Of a stretch of 64,000 nucleotides of DNA, positions 34,520-47,704 are shown one piece after another. The DNA comes from Vicia villosa (Eukaryota; Streptophyta; Magnoliopsida; Fabales; Fabaceae), in assembly GCF_029867415.1 (NCBI RefSeq), contig NW_026705001.1, positions 23,501 to 87,500 of the forward strand. Reading direction: 5' to 3'. Each line of letters begins with the position of its first letter. The first letter of the stretch is position 1. Position numbers and translations under genes: made by a program. The notes below the pieces were generated by a model, which saw nothing but the letters and a program-made list of their open reading frames with translations, searched no databases and had not been told where the DNA came from.

Positions 34520-37500
34520 TTTCTTTCTTGGACTCGGATAAAATACAACGAGTTATTTTTAAATTTCATGAATAAATTTATTCTAAAAATGTATTTTTAG
34601 ATTCTATGAAAATGCATTTTCAAAAAACTTACTAATATTATTTGTTGTACAGATAATTTCTCTATTTGGTAAATTAACCCGTCACTAGGGGTGTGCAAAA
34701 TATTTAGTGTAAGGTATGAATTTATAATCAAATCTAAATTCGTTTTAAATATTCGAATATAATTAAATGGTCATTAACCAGTTTAGTTATTTGAAAAATA
34801 CTTGTATGAGCACAAACATAACAGGTGGCTTTACAAACAACCAATTACAAATTTTTATTAATTAAAAAACAAAAATATTCTTTTTCTCTCTCCTACTTAA
34901 TCACAACCACCCCATGAATCCAATTAAAAAAGAAATTAAATTTTAAATAAATTTAAAAATTTCTCTTTTCTTATTGGTTGTTCCTAACACTACTGATTTA
35001 TGTTTGTATCCATACAAGTTTTTCCTCTAGTTATAAATGATTTGGTTATCCACCGATATAATTCGGATCTAATTAAATGTTAATTAACCGGTTAAATTAT
35101 TTTTGGATTTCGATTATAATCCGGTTATTATCTAAAATTCAAAATTAATCTACATATTTTAACTCAATTATAAATTTTTTTAATTTTTAAAATAAAAAAA
35201 TTTTTAAAACTGGAGTTTTTTAAAAAATCAGTTATATAATCATAATTAAATTTATAACCGATTTTATAACCAATTTTATTGTTATAAATCCAAATTATTT
35301 AAATAATTAAAAATAATTATAGTTTAGTTTCTAAAAATAATCAACCATACACGTACTATCGTTTGGTGTACATATAAAAATATATTAGAAAAAAAATAGA
35401 ATGAGGAAGAGGGATAAAAAAACTCCAGAGCATATTTTTTTATTTTAACATTCATTCATTATCTATTCAATTTTTTTTGGTAAGGATATCTAATTCAATT
35501 TAACACCGGTTATTTATTTTATTTGGATAGTACTTATTATCTAATTTAATATAATACTCGCAACATCTTGTGTATGTTAAAATAAAATAATGAACATCAG
35601 TAAGTTTTGAAAATATATTTTCGAAGACTTTTGAAAATATATTTTAGAATAAATTTATTCTTAGAATTGGAACATAATTAAAAAATGAATGAAATGTGTG
35701 TATGAAGTGCCTATAGAAATGTATTTTCAAATTTTCGTCAGGTGTCCCAGTAATTTATATGGGGTATTGAGAAATTCTCTTGTATTTAGGTTGAATTTAG
35801 CCGTTTTGAATGTTTGTTTGGCATATTACTTAAAAGCCTGTTTCTTATTGTAGACATTTGGAAAACTATAAATTCTAATGTAAGAGTCACAAATAGGGTA
35901 CGAGAAAAACAATTCAGAAAAAAATTGTAAAGCGGGTGTGAGGGATTGGCACAAGAGAATTACACACAGTTTTAGATGCGGTTAAAGGAGCGTGAAGATT
36001 TTTGTGAAAGCTTTGTTACGAGGTAACAGGGAGAATACTTATAATATGGTGATAATTAGGCAGCAAGATGAAGAGGACTTTTTTGGGGCGATTTTGAGTT
36101 CGATGACTTTTTTGATGATTTTTATGAAACTTTTGATATTTTGACATTTCGAGTCACCTTTGAGTTAATTTTGAGGTAAAATGTTAATTTTTTCAAATTA
36201 GTAGAGTTGTCACTCCCGAAGTTTGCCCTTTGGGACCTTTAAAACCTTATGAAATAATTTTGAATGTGTTAGAGATAAAGCTATTATTTTATTATAATTA
36301 GTAGTCTAGTCAGACTATTTCGGTGGTATATTTATTAGTAATGTTTGGTTTGTATATGGAACCAAATTTTGGTGATTAATGTTAAAAAATGAATTTTTAG
36401 TGATTAATGTTAAAACAACTCTTTGGTGAAATGCATGCTTGTTTGCTCATATTATCATGCATGCATATAGTTTGAAGATGGGTAGGACTTCGGTTCAATG
36501 GTGTCCTCAAATTTATTTGGTGGAATCGTTGGTCTAGTTGAGGGACCACCAGAGACGGGTCTCAGATTCATTTGATGGAATTATTGGTTCAGGTGAAGTA
36601 CTGGAGACCGTAGATAAATTAGTAATAGATCTCTAATATCCAAAAATTTGGTACCACATGCATATAAATGGAGGAGTTTGTGCATTTAGCATTGCATATG
36701 ATAAGAATTGTGATTGTGCTTGTGATAGTGATTGAGTTTTTATGTGGTAATGTTAAATTGATCTTTATTATTTATGTTGTTGATTGTCACCGTTATTATT
36801 GTTGGATTTCCTGGTGTAATTTTGTACGAATAATCAACAGGAGTGATAGCTTGTGAGTTTGGATGATTGCTTTGGTTCTCTTCGCATTTATTATTTTTAT
36901 TTAGTTTAGAATAATGCTCTGATTCTGTAACATTGGAAAATGAAGCACTTATGTTTTTATTGAGTTGTGATTGGACTGTTATTTCCTTGACTAATGTTTT
37001 TCAAGGTTATGTTATATGTGAAAATTTTCCACTCCAAGATCATTGTAGTTGCATGAATAAACTATACATATTTTGACGAAATAACATCTTATCTGGTTTA
37101 TCTTTAAAAGTTAAATTTTAAGATTTAGGGTGTTTTTCTATTAATGTTTTTCTAAGAATATTTTACTTCAAATATTCACAAAAATAATATAAAAATTAAT
37201 AAATATAAAGACATTTTAGAGACACCAAAATATGTGATCAATAGCTCCACTAAAAATATAAACATTATTACTAATGCATTCATATTTAATCATCTAAAAA
37301 TCTATAATAAATCAACAATCTATTATAAAAAGTTTATAAGTTTACAAATTGACAAATTATCAGAAACTTAATGTTAAATTTATGAAACTAAATTGATTAG
37401 ATTAATTAACAAAAATTCAAAATTTAATTGTGATTTATGTATAAGAATATTTTTAAAAATATTTTTTATTTTATTTTAAACTAACATGGCTACTCATCTC

Positions 37501-38090
37501 GCCATGTCATAACTCCGTTTATTTGGCGGATTAGACGTAACTCCGTTTATTTAGCAGATTAGACAGTCGAATCAATTAGTAGTGGCAGATGAAAATTTCA
37601 ATTCGTCCCAAAAAAACATCAGAATAAACAATGTCAACTAAACAAGTCCAACCCATTTTGTTATCCCTAACTAAATGATTGTCTCAACCACCACAATACA
37701 AGAAGTCATTCGTCAATTGACACAAATGGATGTGTTTGGCTTGCTAACTTCAACTTCAAAACATAATAATGTAATAACAATGTTCTGTGGACAATATTGT
37801 TCTTTGAGATCAATCAAGTTAGCCCATATCTTTGTCAAATTAATTTATTGATGCTATATATCCAAACTTAATTTTTTTTTAAAATATTTCATCAAATCAC
37901 ATAATGCATAACTAATCCCGATGAAAAAAAACTATTTTGTTAATATTGATGCATTGTTAATGTTGAATTTAATTTAATGAAATGCTTGTTAAATATTTGC
38001 TTACTTGATTCACAAATGGGGGAAATTTTCACTTACACAAATATTTTAAAATTTTAACTTTTAAAAATATTGGGGAAAACTTTCCCTCAC
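34520..38090. other. Gene-free AT-rich DNA between H2B and SKIP24
   Basis: No convincing coding region. TAGGGGTGTGCAAAA at 34686 looks like a hAT-type end, and the next 600 bp contain scattered CCGGTTA/TAACCG motifs, but no matching right end or target duplication was found. At 37505-37565 a short segment (TAACTCCGTTTATTTGGCGG and a near copy, 32 bp apart) is repeated. Confidence 0.45.
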
Positions 38091-38607
38091 TCTACACCAG
38101 TATATAAAAAGTGAGAAGAGAAAATATATGCAAGGAACTAATTCACCCCATGCATCACAAAAAGAACTGAAAGCAATATATTAACTTAGACATGTTTTTG
38201 AGCAAAAACAGATAAATCTCAACTCCAAGGTTTTCTCCTTTACATTATACTCACTATTCTATTCACAATTGCTTACAATAATCAATAAAAGTTTTTTAAC
38301 ACCAGAAATGTACACATAAGTAGCAGCACGGGTTGTACAATATGATGTTTACTAGTGTTGCATCATATAAGTAGAGGCAGAGCATAGAATACAGTGTTGC
38401 ATCAATAACACCAATTTTTGTAAATTTAGAGCACTATAGCATTCCTCTTGGCTGATCTATATTAGAGAAAGACAATGCAATGCAGACACCGGCACTAGTG
38501 AATGATTGACAACCAAGCCTCACAATGGAAACCCCTATTAATCATAAGTAAAAGATGAAACATGATTTTCATTATGTAAGGAATCCTAAGCAAAACAGCC
38601 ACGCACT

Positions 38608-38922
38608 CTAAGCAACTGAGCTATTCCAGCTTTGTTGATTAGTGTTTGGCTGGTATTGCTTTATAACAGCATATTTTCTCCATTCATGATAATCAATTTG
38701 TGTTGCCCTTCTTTTGGAGGCTGATAATCAATTTGCAACAGTCTGTTGGTAAACAGCTAACTCGCGAATAAGAACCATTATGTTTGCCTTCACAAGAATG
38801 AGAGCATTATCTACTTGTTGCAACTGCAAAATCAAAGAACATAGCTCAGTGTTTGCACTCAAACTGAAGAATGAGACAAATGGCCGAAAAGAGCATGCAC
38901 TTCCAACATTAGCAATAATCAA
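38608..38922 (-). pseudogene. Unrecognised coding-like remnant
   Basis: A minus-strand frame runs LQQVDNALILVKANIMVLIR then ELAVYQQTVAN, a stop at 38730-38728, and in the same frame LSASKRRATQIDYHEWRKYA then VIKQYQ to a second stop at 38610. The composition (helical segment followed by a basic segment) looks like protein, but I do not recognise the family. It lies about 60 bp past the SKIP24 stop on the same strand, so it may be SKIP24 3' untranslated sequence, a separate broken gene, or an exon fragment. Confidence 0.3.
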
Positions 38923-38980
38923 AACAAAAACTGAAGATGGTATATTCTTTCAAAGAAAATTTGACAACAAATGATTTTGA

Positions 38981-40124
38981 CTATTTGGACAAAATTAAGA
39001 AAATAATGTCAGACTCACATCCATTGCAGCTTTTCAACTTCTTTTGCTTGCCGATACGTTCATTCTCCTCTCTACTCACAGGCTTATTCTCTCGAAGAGG
39101 ATGATACTTCATAGATTCCAACTCTTTCTTCGCAACATCAAGTCTGCGTTTTTCGTCTCTCTGGGTACAATTTTGTGTAAGTAACACGAACAACTACTCT
39201 TGATCCTTCATAGATAACATGTTAGTATATGCTAACATCAACACAATTCAACACTTACATGAGACTTCTCCAAACCCATAATCTGTTGCTTACAAAGCCT
39301 GAGTTCCATCTCGAGCGTACGTATCCGAGATTCAGCCGGTACACCACATTGTTCCACCATCTGTTTTTGCCTACCCCGGACAACCACAGGTTGCCATACA
39401 TTCAAAGCTACAGAAGCTTCTCTACAGAAAACAAACCACAAAACTCATATCGACAGAAAACAAACTTAAGTTACCAAGGCTAATTAATAAATGCAATAGG
39501 CCTATAACAATCACAACAAGAAGTAGTTTGCAGATTCTACAAAAACAATCACAACAAGAACAATTGGCCTATATAGTACCTGACCCTACGCAAATGTGAG
39601 AGCTCATTAGAAGTTTGGATAGCTTTGATTTTTTCTTGAGACACGCGTGTCTGAATATCATGGAGCCTTCTAGAATGTTCGGAAATCTGGCTCTCCTTTC
39701 TCAGTACAGCCCTCCTATGAGCTGCTATTTTCCTCTCCTTGTCTCTCTCAAACCTAAACACCAAAATCAAAGTATATAAAAAAGTGAACTTTACATAGAC
39801 CCAGATGTAAAAATTGAAGAAAAAACACAGGGTAATGTTTGGAAGTTAGGAAAAGCTAAAAAAACACATAAGCCCAGAATTTGAAAATTACCTGAGTTTA
39901 TAAAGGGATTTGGAAGAAGAAGAAGAGGAAGAAGGAATCGGAGAAGAAAGTGAGAGAGGGAAGTCGGAGGAGAGAAGGCGGTTCCAAAGAGAGTGTTGGG
40001 AGGAGAGGCGATGAAGGAGACGGGATGTGATGGAGATGCAGCAGAGGTCCTTGTAGGTCAAAGTGCTGTTTCCGATACCGATTTCGAGAATTCTGCTCCA
40101 GAGTTCGTCGGGGAGAGAGGCCAT
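38981..40124 (-). CDS. SKIP24: F-box protein SKIP24-like
   Basis: Four exons on the minus strand: 40124-39892, 39753-39580, 39421-39259 and 39160-38981 (249 codons). All introns are GT-AG and the phases are consistent. The N-terminus LPDELWSRILEIGI, then LTYKDLCCISITSRLLHRLS, LWNRLL, is an F-box, which binds SKP1 and makes the protein a substrate receptor of an SCF ubiquitin ligase. A Ser-rich linker follows. Residues from about 78 are helical and charged (FERDKERKIAAHRRAVLRKE), and exon 3 encodes LNVWQPVVVRGRQKQMVEQC. This arrangement matches Arabidopsis SKIP24 as I remember it. The substrate is unknown. Intron-bearing pieces of exons 3-4 are scattered through the first 30 kb, so this is the apparent parent copy. 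Confidence 0.92.
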
Positions 40125-40220
40125 TTTCGAAAATCAACAAGGTTGCCGATTGTTCTGTGGTCTTTTCCACACTACCGGTATACCGGATTGCCGATTGTTC
40201 ACAAGAACTATTGCTAGCTA
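40125..40220 (-). promoter_or_regulatory. SKIP24 proximal upstream region with paired motif
   Basis: TTGCCGATTGTTC occurs twice (40143-40155 and 40188-40200), flanking an inverted CCGGTATACCGG (40175-40186). It lies within 80 bp upstream of the SKIP24 start. No TATA box was identified. A regulatory role is inference from position only. Confidence 0.3.
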
Positions 40221-40249
40221 CACCCCATCTATGTGTTTTACCCAAAATA

Positions 40250-41260
40250 TTTATTTATTTTTTGGTTTAAATATATATTTTTGATAATTTATTTTTTTTT
40301 TTAATTTTTAGCATCTCTATTCTAAAAATAGGTTATTTGATCCTCCATCTATTTCCTACATTTTAGTCAAGGGATGACATTGAAGAGAGTTTGGACAATA
40401 TACTATAGTACATATCTCCATAATTGCGGTTTGAAAAGATCTTCGTGTCTGAATTCAAATTCGCATGGTCACAATGTTCATACTCGTACGTGTATTCTAT
40501 AGATACCTCAATACTCGTGACCGTGTTCGTTTACCCGAGTTTATAGTAAAATTAAATCAATTAATTACAAAATATCATATAATTCTTTTAACAATATTAA
40601 AAAAATTATGGATGTTATTGTTCAATTAAAAAATAAATAAACACTGTAGCAGTTTAATAGCGATATATATATTTTTTAAAATTGATAAATATGAATTTTC
40701 ATATATTAATATAAATGACATTATATAAATATGTAGTGTGCGTATGGGACATGGTGGATAGTAAGGTACGGTGCCCACACTCATACACGCTTATTTTAAT
40801 GGATAATTGCTTGCCATATTCGTACCCATTTTGCGGATTTTTATCTTATCCGTTATGAGTATTTTTTGCGGGTATCCATAGAGTATTGACCAAATTACCA
40901 TCCCTATCCACATTCAATGAGACTCTCATTTTTTATTTTTTTTATAAGTCATTTACATTTAGCAAAATTTACATACTCTCAAGATCCAAGCTTTTACTAT
41001 TAGACTTTTGAGACAACATTTTAATTGATAATGTGTTGGTGTTTAAGTGAAAAATTAAAATTACACATAATTATTTAATATTTTCTATACCACAACAATT
41101 TATTTATATTAATTTAATATTATTACATCAAATTAAAAATAAAACAAAATAACAACAATGGGTGTTATTTTCACCAAACCCTAAATGAAAACTAATTTCA
41201 AGAACAATGTCACTAAGTTCGAGCGATTTCTCAAAGCTTCAGCAATCAAAACTTAAAACT
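40250..41260. other. Gene-free region with a hAT-like relic
   Basis: No gene seen. The stretch near 40740-40915 (CGTACCCATTTTGCGG, GCGGGTATCC, ending ATTACCATCCCTA) resembles the right end of the hAT-like family at 48696-52264, but no left end or target duplication was found. Confidence 0.4.
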
Positions 41261-41264
41261 CTAA

Positions 41265-41700
41265 GGGTGTGTTTGATTTAGAAAAGAAGTTGTGAAGAGA
41301 GAAGTAGGTAAGAGAGAGTGAAAGAAGAGAGAAAAATGTGAGAAATATAGTAGATTTGATGTATTGTTTGTTATAAGAGAAGTATGAGAGAAATAGAAGA
41401 GAAAGAAATGTAATTATTTTTTAAAAGACAAAAATACCCTTTAGTTAAAAAAAGTTATTACACTATGAATTTGAAAAATAGATAAAAATTAATATTACAA
41501 TGATTGGGTAAAATTGAAAAATTGAATCTCTTTCTCATTTCTCTCCTATTAAGAGAAAATTGAAAAAATGGTGGAACCCATAGATTATAACACTCTCTTC
41601 TCTTTTTCACCCCAACCAAACAAGAAAAGTTTCACTCTTCTCTTCAACCTCTCTCTTTTCAAACTCTCTCTCTTCTTTTTCTCCTCTACCAAGCATACCC
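41265..41700. mobile_element. Tourist-like MITE (PIF/Harbinger type)
   Basis: A 436-bp element starting GGGTGTGTTTGATTTAG and ending CTACCAAGCATACCC, imperfect inverted ends of about 14 bp, flanked by TAA on both sides (41262-41264 and 41701-41703). The 3-bp TWA target and GGG...GTTTGG-type ends are characteristic of Tourist/PIF-Harbinger MITEs. The arms are purine-rich on the left (GAGAGAAGTAGGTAAGAGAG) and CT-rich on the right, so the whole element can fold back. No coding capacity. Confidence 0.8.
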
Positions 41701-41703
41701 TAA

Positions 41704-44700
41704 ATGAAATTGCATCATGTTCTTGGTTTCACTTAATTGATTAATTTTTCAGTCTTCATCTTTGTGAAAACCTAAATGGAAGCACATAATGTTCTTAGTC
41801 GATCATCATGAAAACTTAAACTGTGTTATTCTTCGTTTTTGTGTTCTTCATCATACATCAATGAGTAACCTAAGTTGTGTTATGAGGTATGTTGTTCTTC
41901 ATCTTATTATATATCATTCTCTTCAACTTTATACTTTACCGAAACTATGTTGTGTTCTTGTTGTTTTCTAAAATGGGATATGTTATTCTATATGTGGTCA
42001 CACGTTAATAATGTTAGCTATGTTATAGACAAAGCAATTCTCAAAAGTGGGAATAAGATGGCAAAAACAAATTAGAACACAAAGGAAAAGAAGCCAAAGA
42101 AGGAAAAGAAGATAAAAAAAAAAAGACAAAATGATATTGAAAATACAATGATAAAAGGAGAATAACAAGCACAAACAACTACCCAAGAATGATGCATATA
42201 AACTCAATCATGAGTTTGAGTTGTTTACATTCTTTAGATTTTTTTCTTTATGTTGAGCTTTATGTATATTTAAACATAAACAATCATTTTGAGATATAGA
42301 AAGTTAAACCCAAAATCGTAAACACTAAACATTAAACCCTAAATTAAAACATGTTTTATTCGATTGAAACAACCTAAAAAATAACATTAATTCAAAAAAA
42401 AGAAATCTTAAAATGACTATATATTTAATCGATTATTGACCTTTCTAAATGATTATAAGACATTTATCTTTGCTTTAATCTATTTACCAAAGTCTTTATC
42501 GATTACGCAGTGAGTTAGCTTTCTCAATTAACTAAAAACACTTATTAATTGATTCCATAATTTCCTGGATTGATTTTAAGAAGTTCAATAAAATAAAATA
42601 ATATAAATAAAATAAGGTTTGAAAAATATTGTGTGTGTGATAGTCTTAGTACCTCAAGACTTACTTTTGCCCCTTTTAGAATAAACTCATAGTTGCCCCA
42701 AGTTTTTCGAGGCCCCGTGTAGATTTATAGCAATTTAAGCTTGAAAAAAAAAGAAATAAAGACCTATTTAACCATGAAAAATATTTTAGGAGACCCTATA
42801 TAGTCACGGTATAAATGTAAAAAAATTTGGATCGTGTGCTTTAGCCCGCCTGATACGCCCTTAAAGACAACCATGAACAAACTGATCATTCTAAAACTTT
42901 AACCCAAGACCATGCGAGCTTTTATGCTTTCTCACTTTCACAACTTTAAGACTTCAAGTTCCTCTACTTTATTCAACGTTTGACTATCACTTCAACTGGA
43001 ACTTGAATCATCTGACTGATGAGGCTTGAGATATCTCTTTCTTGATTAGAAGCCATCATCAGGAACTATTAGACATTTGCAATGAACCTCCCCTTTGACA
43101 GTTCTCACCAAGAACTCTTTGAAAGAGCTATCAACACCAAAATGTTGTTTGACTTATGGAGTTGTCATCTTTTAAATGGCTTAACATTTGTCATCATTAA
43201 AGCTAACTGACAGTTATACCTACATGGCTACACAACACGTATATCCACATAAACATGCATTTTCTCAAAGTTTCTTAAAATGATCGCCATGCCAAAGAGG
43301 GAAACATAGTTGGCAGGAGGTGACGACAATACACACGAACATATGAGAGGTCGAGGTAAGAGGTGCGATACCTATATACCACCATATGAAATTCATAGGC
43401 ATAAGGGATAAAAATTTGAACATCTTGAAAATTGGGTTGAATGACACCAATCCTTGTTGGGCCCCGACGTGCTTCTATTGAAGATAAAACATCATACATA
43501 ACACAAAAATGCATGCTTTCACTTTGAGATACTCATACAAATGCTAAAAACCTTTGACGTGAGCCACAGAAGGAAGGGTAGATTTGAGAATGAGTCAATT
43601 GAAAACTTTCCAAAAGTTGATGTTCGAACCTAGTAAAGGGTAGTTAGAGCCCGTGTTTTCTAAATGTAACATCGTACATTGAAAAAAAATACATTTTGGA
43701 TAACGAGAACATATAAAATCCTTTAGAGAAGGTACGCATACGAACCATTTGATAGGGTTACCCAAGTGAAGACACGGATTGAAATAAACCAACTACGAGA
43801 AAATATACACAAGACCCATTAAATCCCTCATACATCCCATCTCGGGAATCCCACAGGGACCTTTACGAGGAAATCATGGATCTTCAACCACACCAACGTG
43901 TTTATAAAATAAGATGAGATCCCGATAAGATACAACACACCCCTTATTTTCTCTAGCATAACAACATCATATACCCCGATCAACAAGTTCTTAAAAAATT
44001 GAAAGAACTAATAAAGGATGAGCTTATACCAAGATGTAGAACCACCATAAGGAGGCATCACTGTCATACAAAAGCAATGTGCTAGCATTTAACAAGATTA
44101 GGAAGGAAGAATTCAAAACATAACAGCAGAAAAGACAAACGTACTAGTAAAGTAAATTATTAAATGTGCGGAGTAAAAGAGATTTTGGAAAGTACGAAGA
44201 AGATTGAAGCAACAAAGAACTAAATGAACGAGGAACAAATGATAAATGGCGTAAAAATATAAGAATCACTGAGAAAAATAACTAGTTTCAGAGTTTAGGT
44301 TGAAGGAGAAAGTAAAAGGTTATGAAATAAAGAGACTCCCTTTTTTATGGAGCTTTTTGGGCCAGGAAACCTAAGAGATCGACTCAATGAATGGGGTATC
44401 GAAACACCATACAAACTTAGAGACCAGTAATAGATATCTACATGACGACGTGGAAAACAAAATTTCCTATTTTATGAATCAATACACATTGATTCGACAC
44501 ACCTTAATCACTATAGTTTGTTTTTAAAGAAAAATATTAAATGGACCCATACACCTAAAATTCATATCCCTAGGCCTACCAGCTACAAGGAGGCAATGAA
44601 GATCAACAAGAGTCAGGAGAAAATTGCCAAGGACATATTATTATCAAAAAGAAGATGGAGGAGCAATGGATAATTATCCATCGGTTCTTAAAAATAGATA

Positions 44701-45990
44701 ACACATTATCCATCATAAATCCTTCCGCATTGGAGGCCACTATAGCAAGGCACCCAAACCCTTTAATCATCAATCAAGAAGACCTAAAAAAAAGCACACT
44801 CATACTTGGAGAAAGGTTCGCACAAAGTAAGAAAAGATGTTCACCTACATTCATGATCTGCCTACACCAACCTTAAGCTTAAGGGGCTAGTGTCACGGTC
44901 TAGGCCAAAGCCCAACCCACCTTGATCCATGACATTAAGGTTATGGTACTGCGGAACCTTATGATGAATTTGTCCTAGAAGGATACTTTATCAAAGCATT
45001 CAAAACGCGGAGGACTGTCACATCATACTTCCATATTTCTTCTAACATATTTTCTCTCGTACAACTATAATAAACATATGATTATAGGTCCTTGAGAACT
45101 CTAGGACATTACAACAAAAATATAATGAAGGCATCAATACACATTATTCTTACTCTAAAACCTTTCATCTACGAGTGTTACTTACTTAAGCATCATAGTG
45201 TTTGCAAATATCACTTCCTAACCAAAGCAGAATGGACACTAAAATCTTCAATTGATCTAACCATCAAATCTCAATTCACTTCTTGTGTCAGAGCCAGAGA
45301 TGTCCATCTTAGATCAAAGCCATTTATAATTCATTCACGACATCAATTATTAAAATATCATGACTATTTTAAGTTGGAACCAGAACTTAAACCACATAAG
45401 TGATTTGTACATTATATCTTTTTCATAAATTTTAACCAACTAAGTATATGTTGTTCAATATGTAAATTTCTATTTAATGGGAGATAAGTTAATTTTGTGC
45501 ATAAATTAAGCTTTTTATGTGGTGAAATTATTTGGTAAACTTTACACTAGTGCAACAGCCGCAGAGCCCTTAGATCTACAAGCTGACTCCAAGTATGAAC
45601 AAATAAACCATATTAATTACTCTAACTTTTATTGATGTTTTAGTTTTTATTCAAATGTTGTCAATGTTATGGAAATGTGATGTCTGATTAACTTTTTTTT
45701 CTAAAATTATTCGGAATAAATATTATTGAGTGCGCTATGTACTAATCTTAAACTCCAATCAAGTTTTATCCTATTAAAAGTGAAGTCGACTACATGAATC
45801 AAATATTACCGTATTGTTCTATCTAAAATTACGTTTCTATCCAATTTGTTCACATCTCAATTCTTTGCTAAGAGAAAAGGAAGAACCCACATCAGTAATA
45901 ATTCTATTAAACTCAAAATCCTCTGCTCTCAATTTTATTTCTCCAATAACATCCTATCAAACTAAGAAACAAGTTTCTAGTGTAACATGT
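41704..45990. other. Gene-free AT-rich region
   Basis: No supported gene. Short open stretches (for example 44655-44876 and 45092-45403) lack recognisable motifs or neighbours. At 42650-42880 is a diverged, inverted counterpart of 715-910. Sequence from about 43200 to 45010 has higher GC and a CACGGTCTAGGCCAAAGCCC stretch that suggests old retroelement noncoding DNA, but no gag, pol or LTR could be named. Confidence 0.4.
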
Positions 45991-46008
45991 TTTTGACAAA
46001 CCCTTGAA

Positions 46009-47673
46009 TTAAAGGTGTTTGTGACAAGCCATGTTCAAAGGAATAGGAGGATCAGAAAAAGAACCATCAACAATTTTATCAAACACCCATTTATTAGCAG
46101 CCTGAGTTAAATGAACACCGTCCCAATTAACCACAACAGATGGATCTTTGCATGGTTTCCCAATCAAAATCTCTTTTCCATCAATCTTAGCCTTTCCTCC
46201 ACATCCAATCTTGTTATTATAGTTGTACTTCCCACCATGTCCACAACAAGCTCTCAAATGTTCCTTAAAACCTGTTTCAATCAAACATAACAAAACCATA
46301 AAAAAAAAAAAAACCACATTAAACAAGCCCAACAATAGGTAACGGTTCCAAATTTACCATTTTTCCTTGCTTGACTAATGAGAGAGTACTTGACCGAGTA
46401 AACATCAACATAGGTTATGGCAGCCGAGTGAAGTTCTTCTCTGAGTTGAACAACAGCTGATTTCAATTCACGATTGAAGAACTTAGCCACTTCGTTATAC
46501 GGTATTGCACATCCCGCTTTGTCGTATTCTTCGGGTTTTACTTTGTGAAGTTCTATGATATATGGCAAACAACCAACAGGACCAGTATTGTGAATCCAAA
46601 ATGATCTTCCTCCTTTATCATATATATTCTGTATACATACATCAATGCAAGCATTTACACAAACATAATATATGCATTACTATAATTCCTTGATAAGTTT
46701 ATAGCAATTGCATCAAAAATCAAAATAGATTATTACCTTTACTACATACTTGAATTGATCCAAAACATCAGGGACATAAGCTTTAACTTGATCTATAGAC
46801 ATGTTTTGGAAATAACCCGATGCCAAATCATTTTGACCGATATCAAATGTGTATAATGCGCGAGAAAAATCTTCGGCTTTTGGTAACAATGTTTTGTATA
46901 TTCCACCTAAGATGGAAAAAAATTATTCATATCTTATTCAATCAACGACGAAAAATAAGACATATGCATTGATTGTCATTTACCTTTTTTGCGAAAAATT
47001 TCGGTCCTGCGCTGAAAATCATTGAACTGATAGAATTGAACATTCAAAGAGAAAGGACTGAAACCACCAGGTTGATGAAGGGTTGTATTCTGAGGTCTAA
47101 TGGTGGATCCAGCAGTTGCGAAATTTGCTCCATGGGTAAAATTTGATCCAACAGCATCAAGGAATGCATTCAAATATGGAAGGTCTAGCTTTTCAGCTTT
47201 TAATCCACAATATAGAAAATAAAAATTTGAATCAGTTAATTTTATCAAAACTGTGTCGGTGGATATTTCCAAAGACAGAAAAAATGAATGGATTTGTTCA
47301 GAAATTATTGAGCTTCAAAACAAAAATCTTATCTTATCCTAATTTTTACGAACCATTGGAGAGAGAAAGAAAGAAAGAAATGAATGGAATAAGTACCGAT
47401 GAAATCAACAATAAGACGGCCATCAGAGTAACGACCAGCAGGATGAGGAAAGAAGAAGGATTCTCCATAAGGATAGCCAGGTTGACCAAAGGCAGCAGAG
47501 AGACCTCCTGTGTCTGAATTGGAGTCACCGAAATTGTATATTGCTGGAAAATCACACTTGCTTGAACCACCTACTACTGAATAACTGGAAATAATTGAAC
47601 AATAGAATAACACTATCCAAAAGGTACTCATCAAAGGATGCTTCATATTTATCACATGCTTACGTTCAGTCAT
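46009..47673 (-). CDS. GDSL esterase/lipase, ENOD8-like
   Basis: Five exons on the minus strand: 47673-47397, 47196-46984, 46906-46737, 46628-46358 and 46271-46009, all GT-AG, 397 codons. The family comprises secreted Ser esterases. A hydrophobic signal segment ([13 protein letters not shown]) is followed by [16 protein letters not shown] with the nucleophile Ser51 (block I), [10 protein letters not shown] (block II), [10 protein letters not shown] with Asn189 (block III) and [14 protein letters not shown] with Asp361 and His364 (block V). Wording and length closely follow Medicago ENOD8 and Arabidopsis At3g26430-type proteins as I recall them. A TATATATA box at 47691-47684 lies only about 11 bp before the first ATG, so translation more likely starts at the second ATG (47646, [10 protein letters not shown]; 388 residues). 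All catalytic residues are present. The natural substrate is unknown. Confidence 0.93.
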
Positions 47674-47683
47674 ATGCTACGAG

Positions 47684-47691
47684 TATATATA
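47684..47691 (-). promoter_or_regulatory. TATA box of the GDSL esterase gene
   Basis: TATATATA on the minus strand, 11 bp upstream of the first in-frame ATG and 38 bp upstream of the second. Plant transcripts normally start 25-35 bp past the TATA box. The first ATG would then lie outside the mRNA, which supports the second ATG (47646) as the start. Confidence 0.65.
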
Positions 47692-47704
47692 GAGAGAATC
47701 ATAT

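Noticed and set aside
34686..35400. Possible complete hAT-type element beginning TAGGGGTGTGCAAAA
   Set aside because: The left end looks right, but no inverted right end or 8-bp duplication was found within several kb.
39993..40284. Plus-strand frames opposite SKIP24 exon 1
   Set aside because: Antisense to the F-box coding exon and its promoter. The minus-strand gene explains the openness.
44655..45403. Two small plus-strand frames
   Set aside because: No recognisable motif, no promoter or splice context, atypical composition. Chance frames are expected in this length of DNA.
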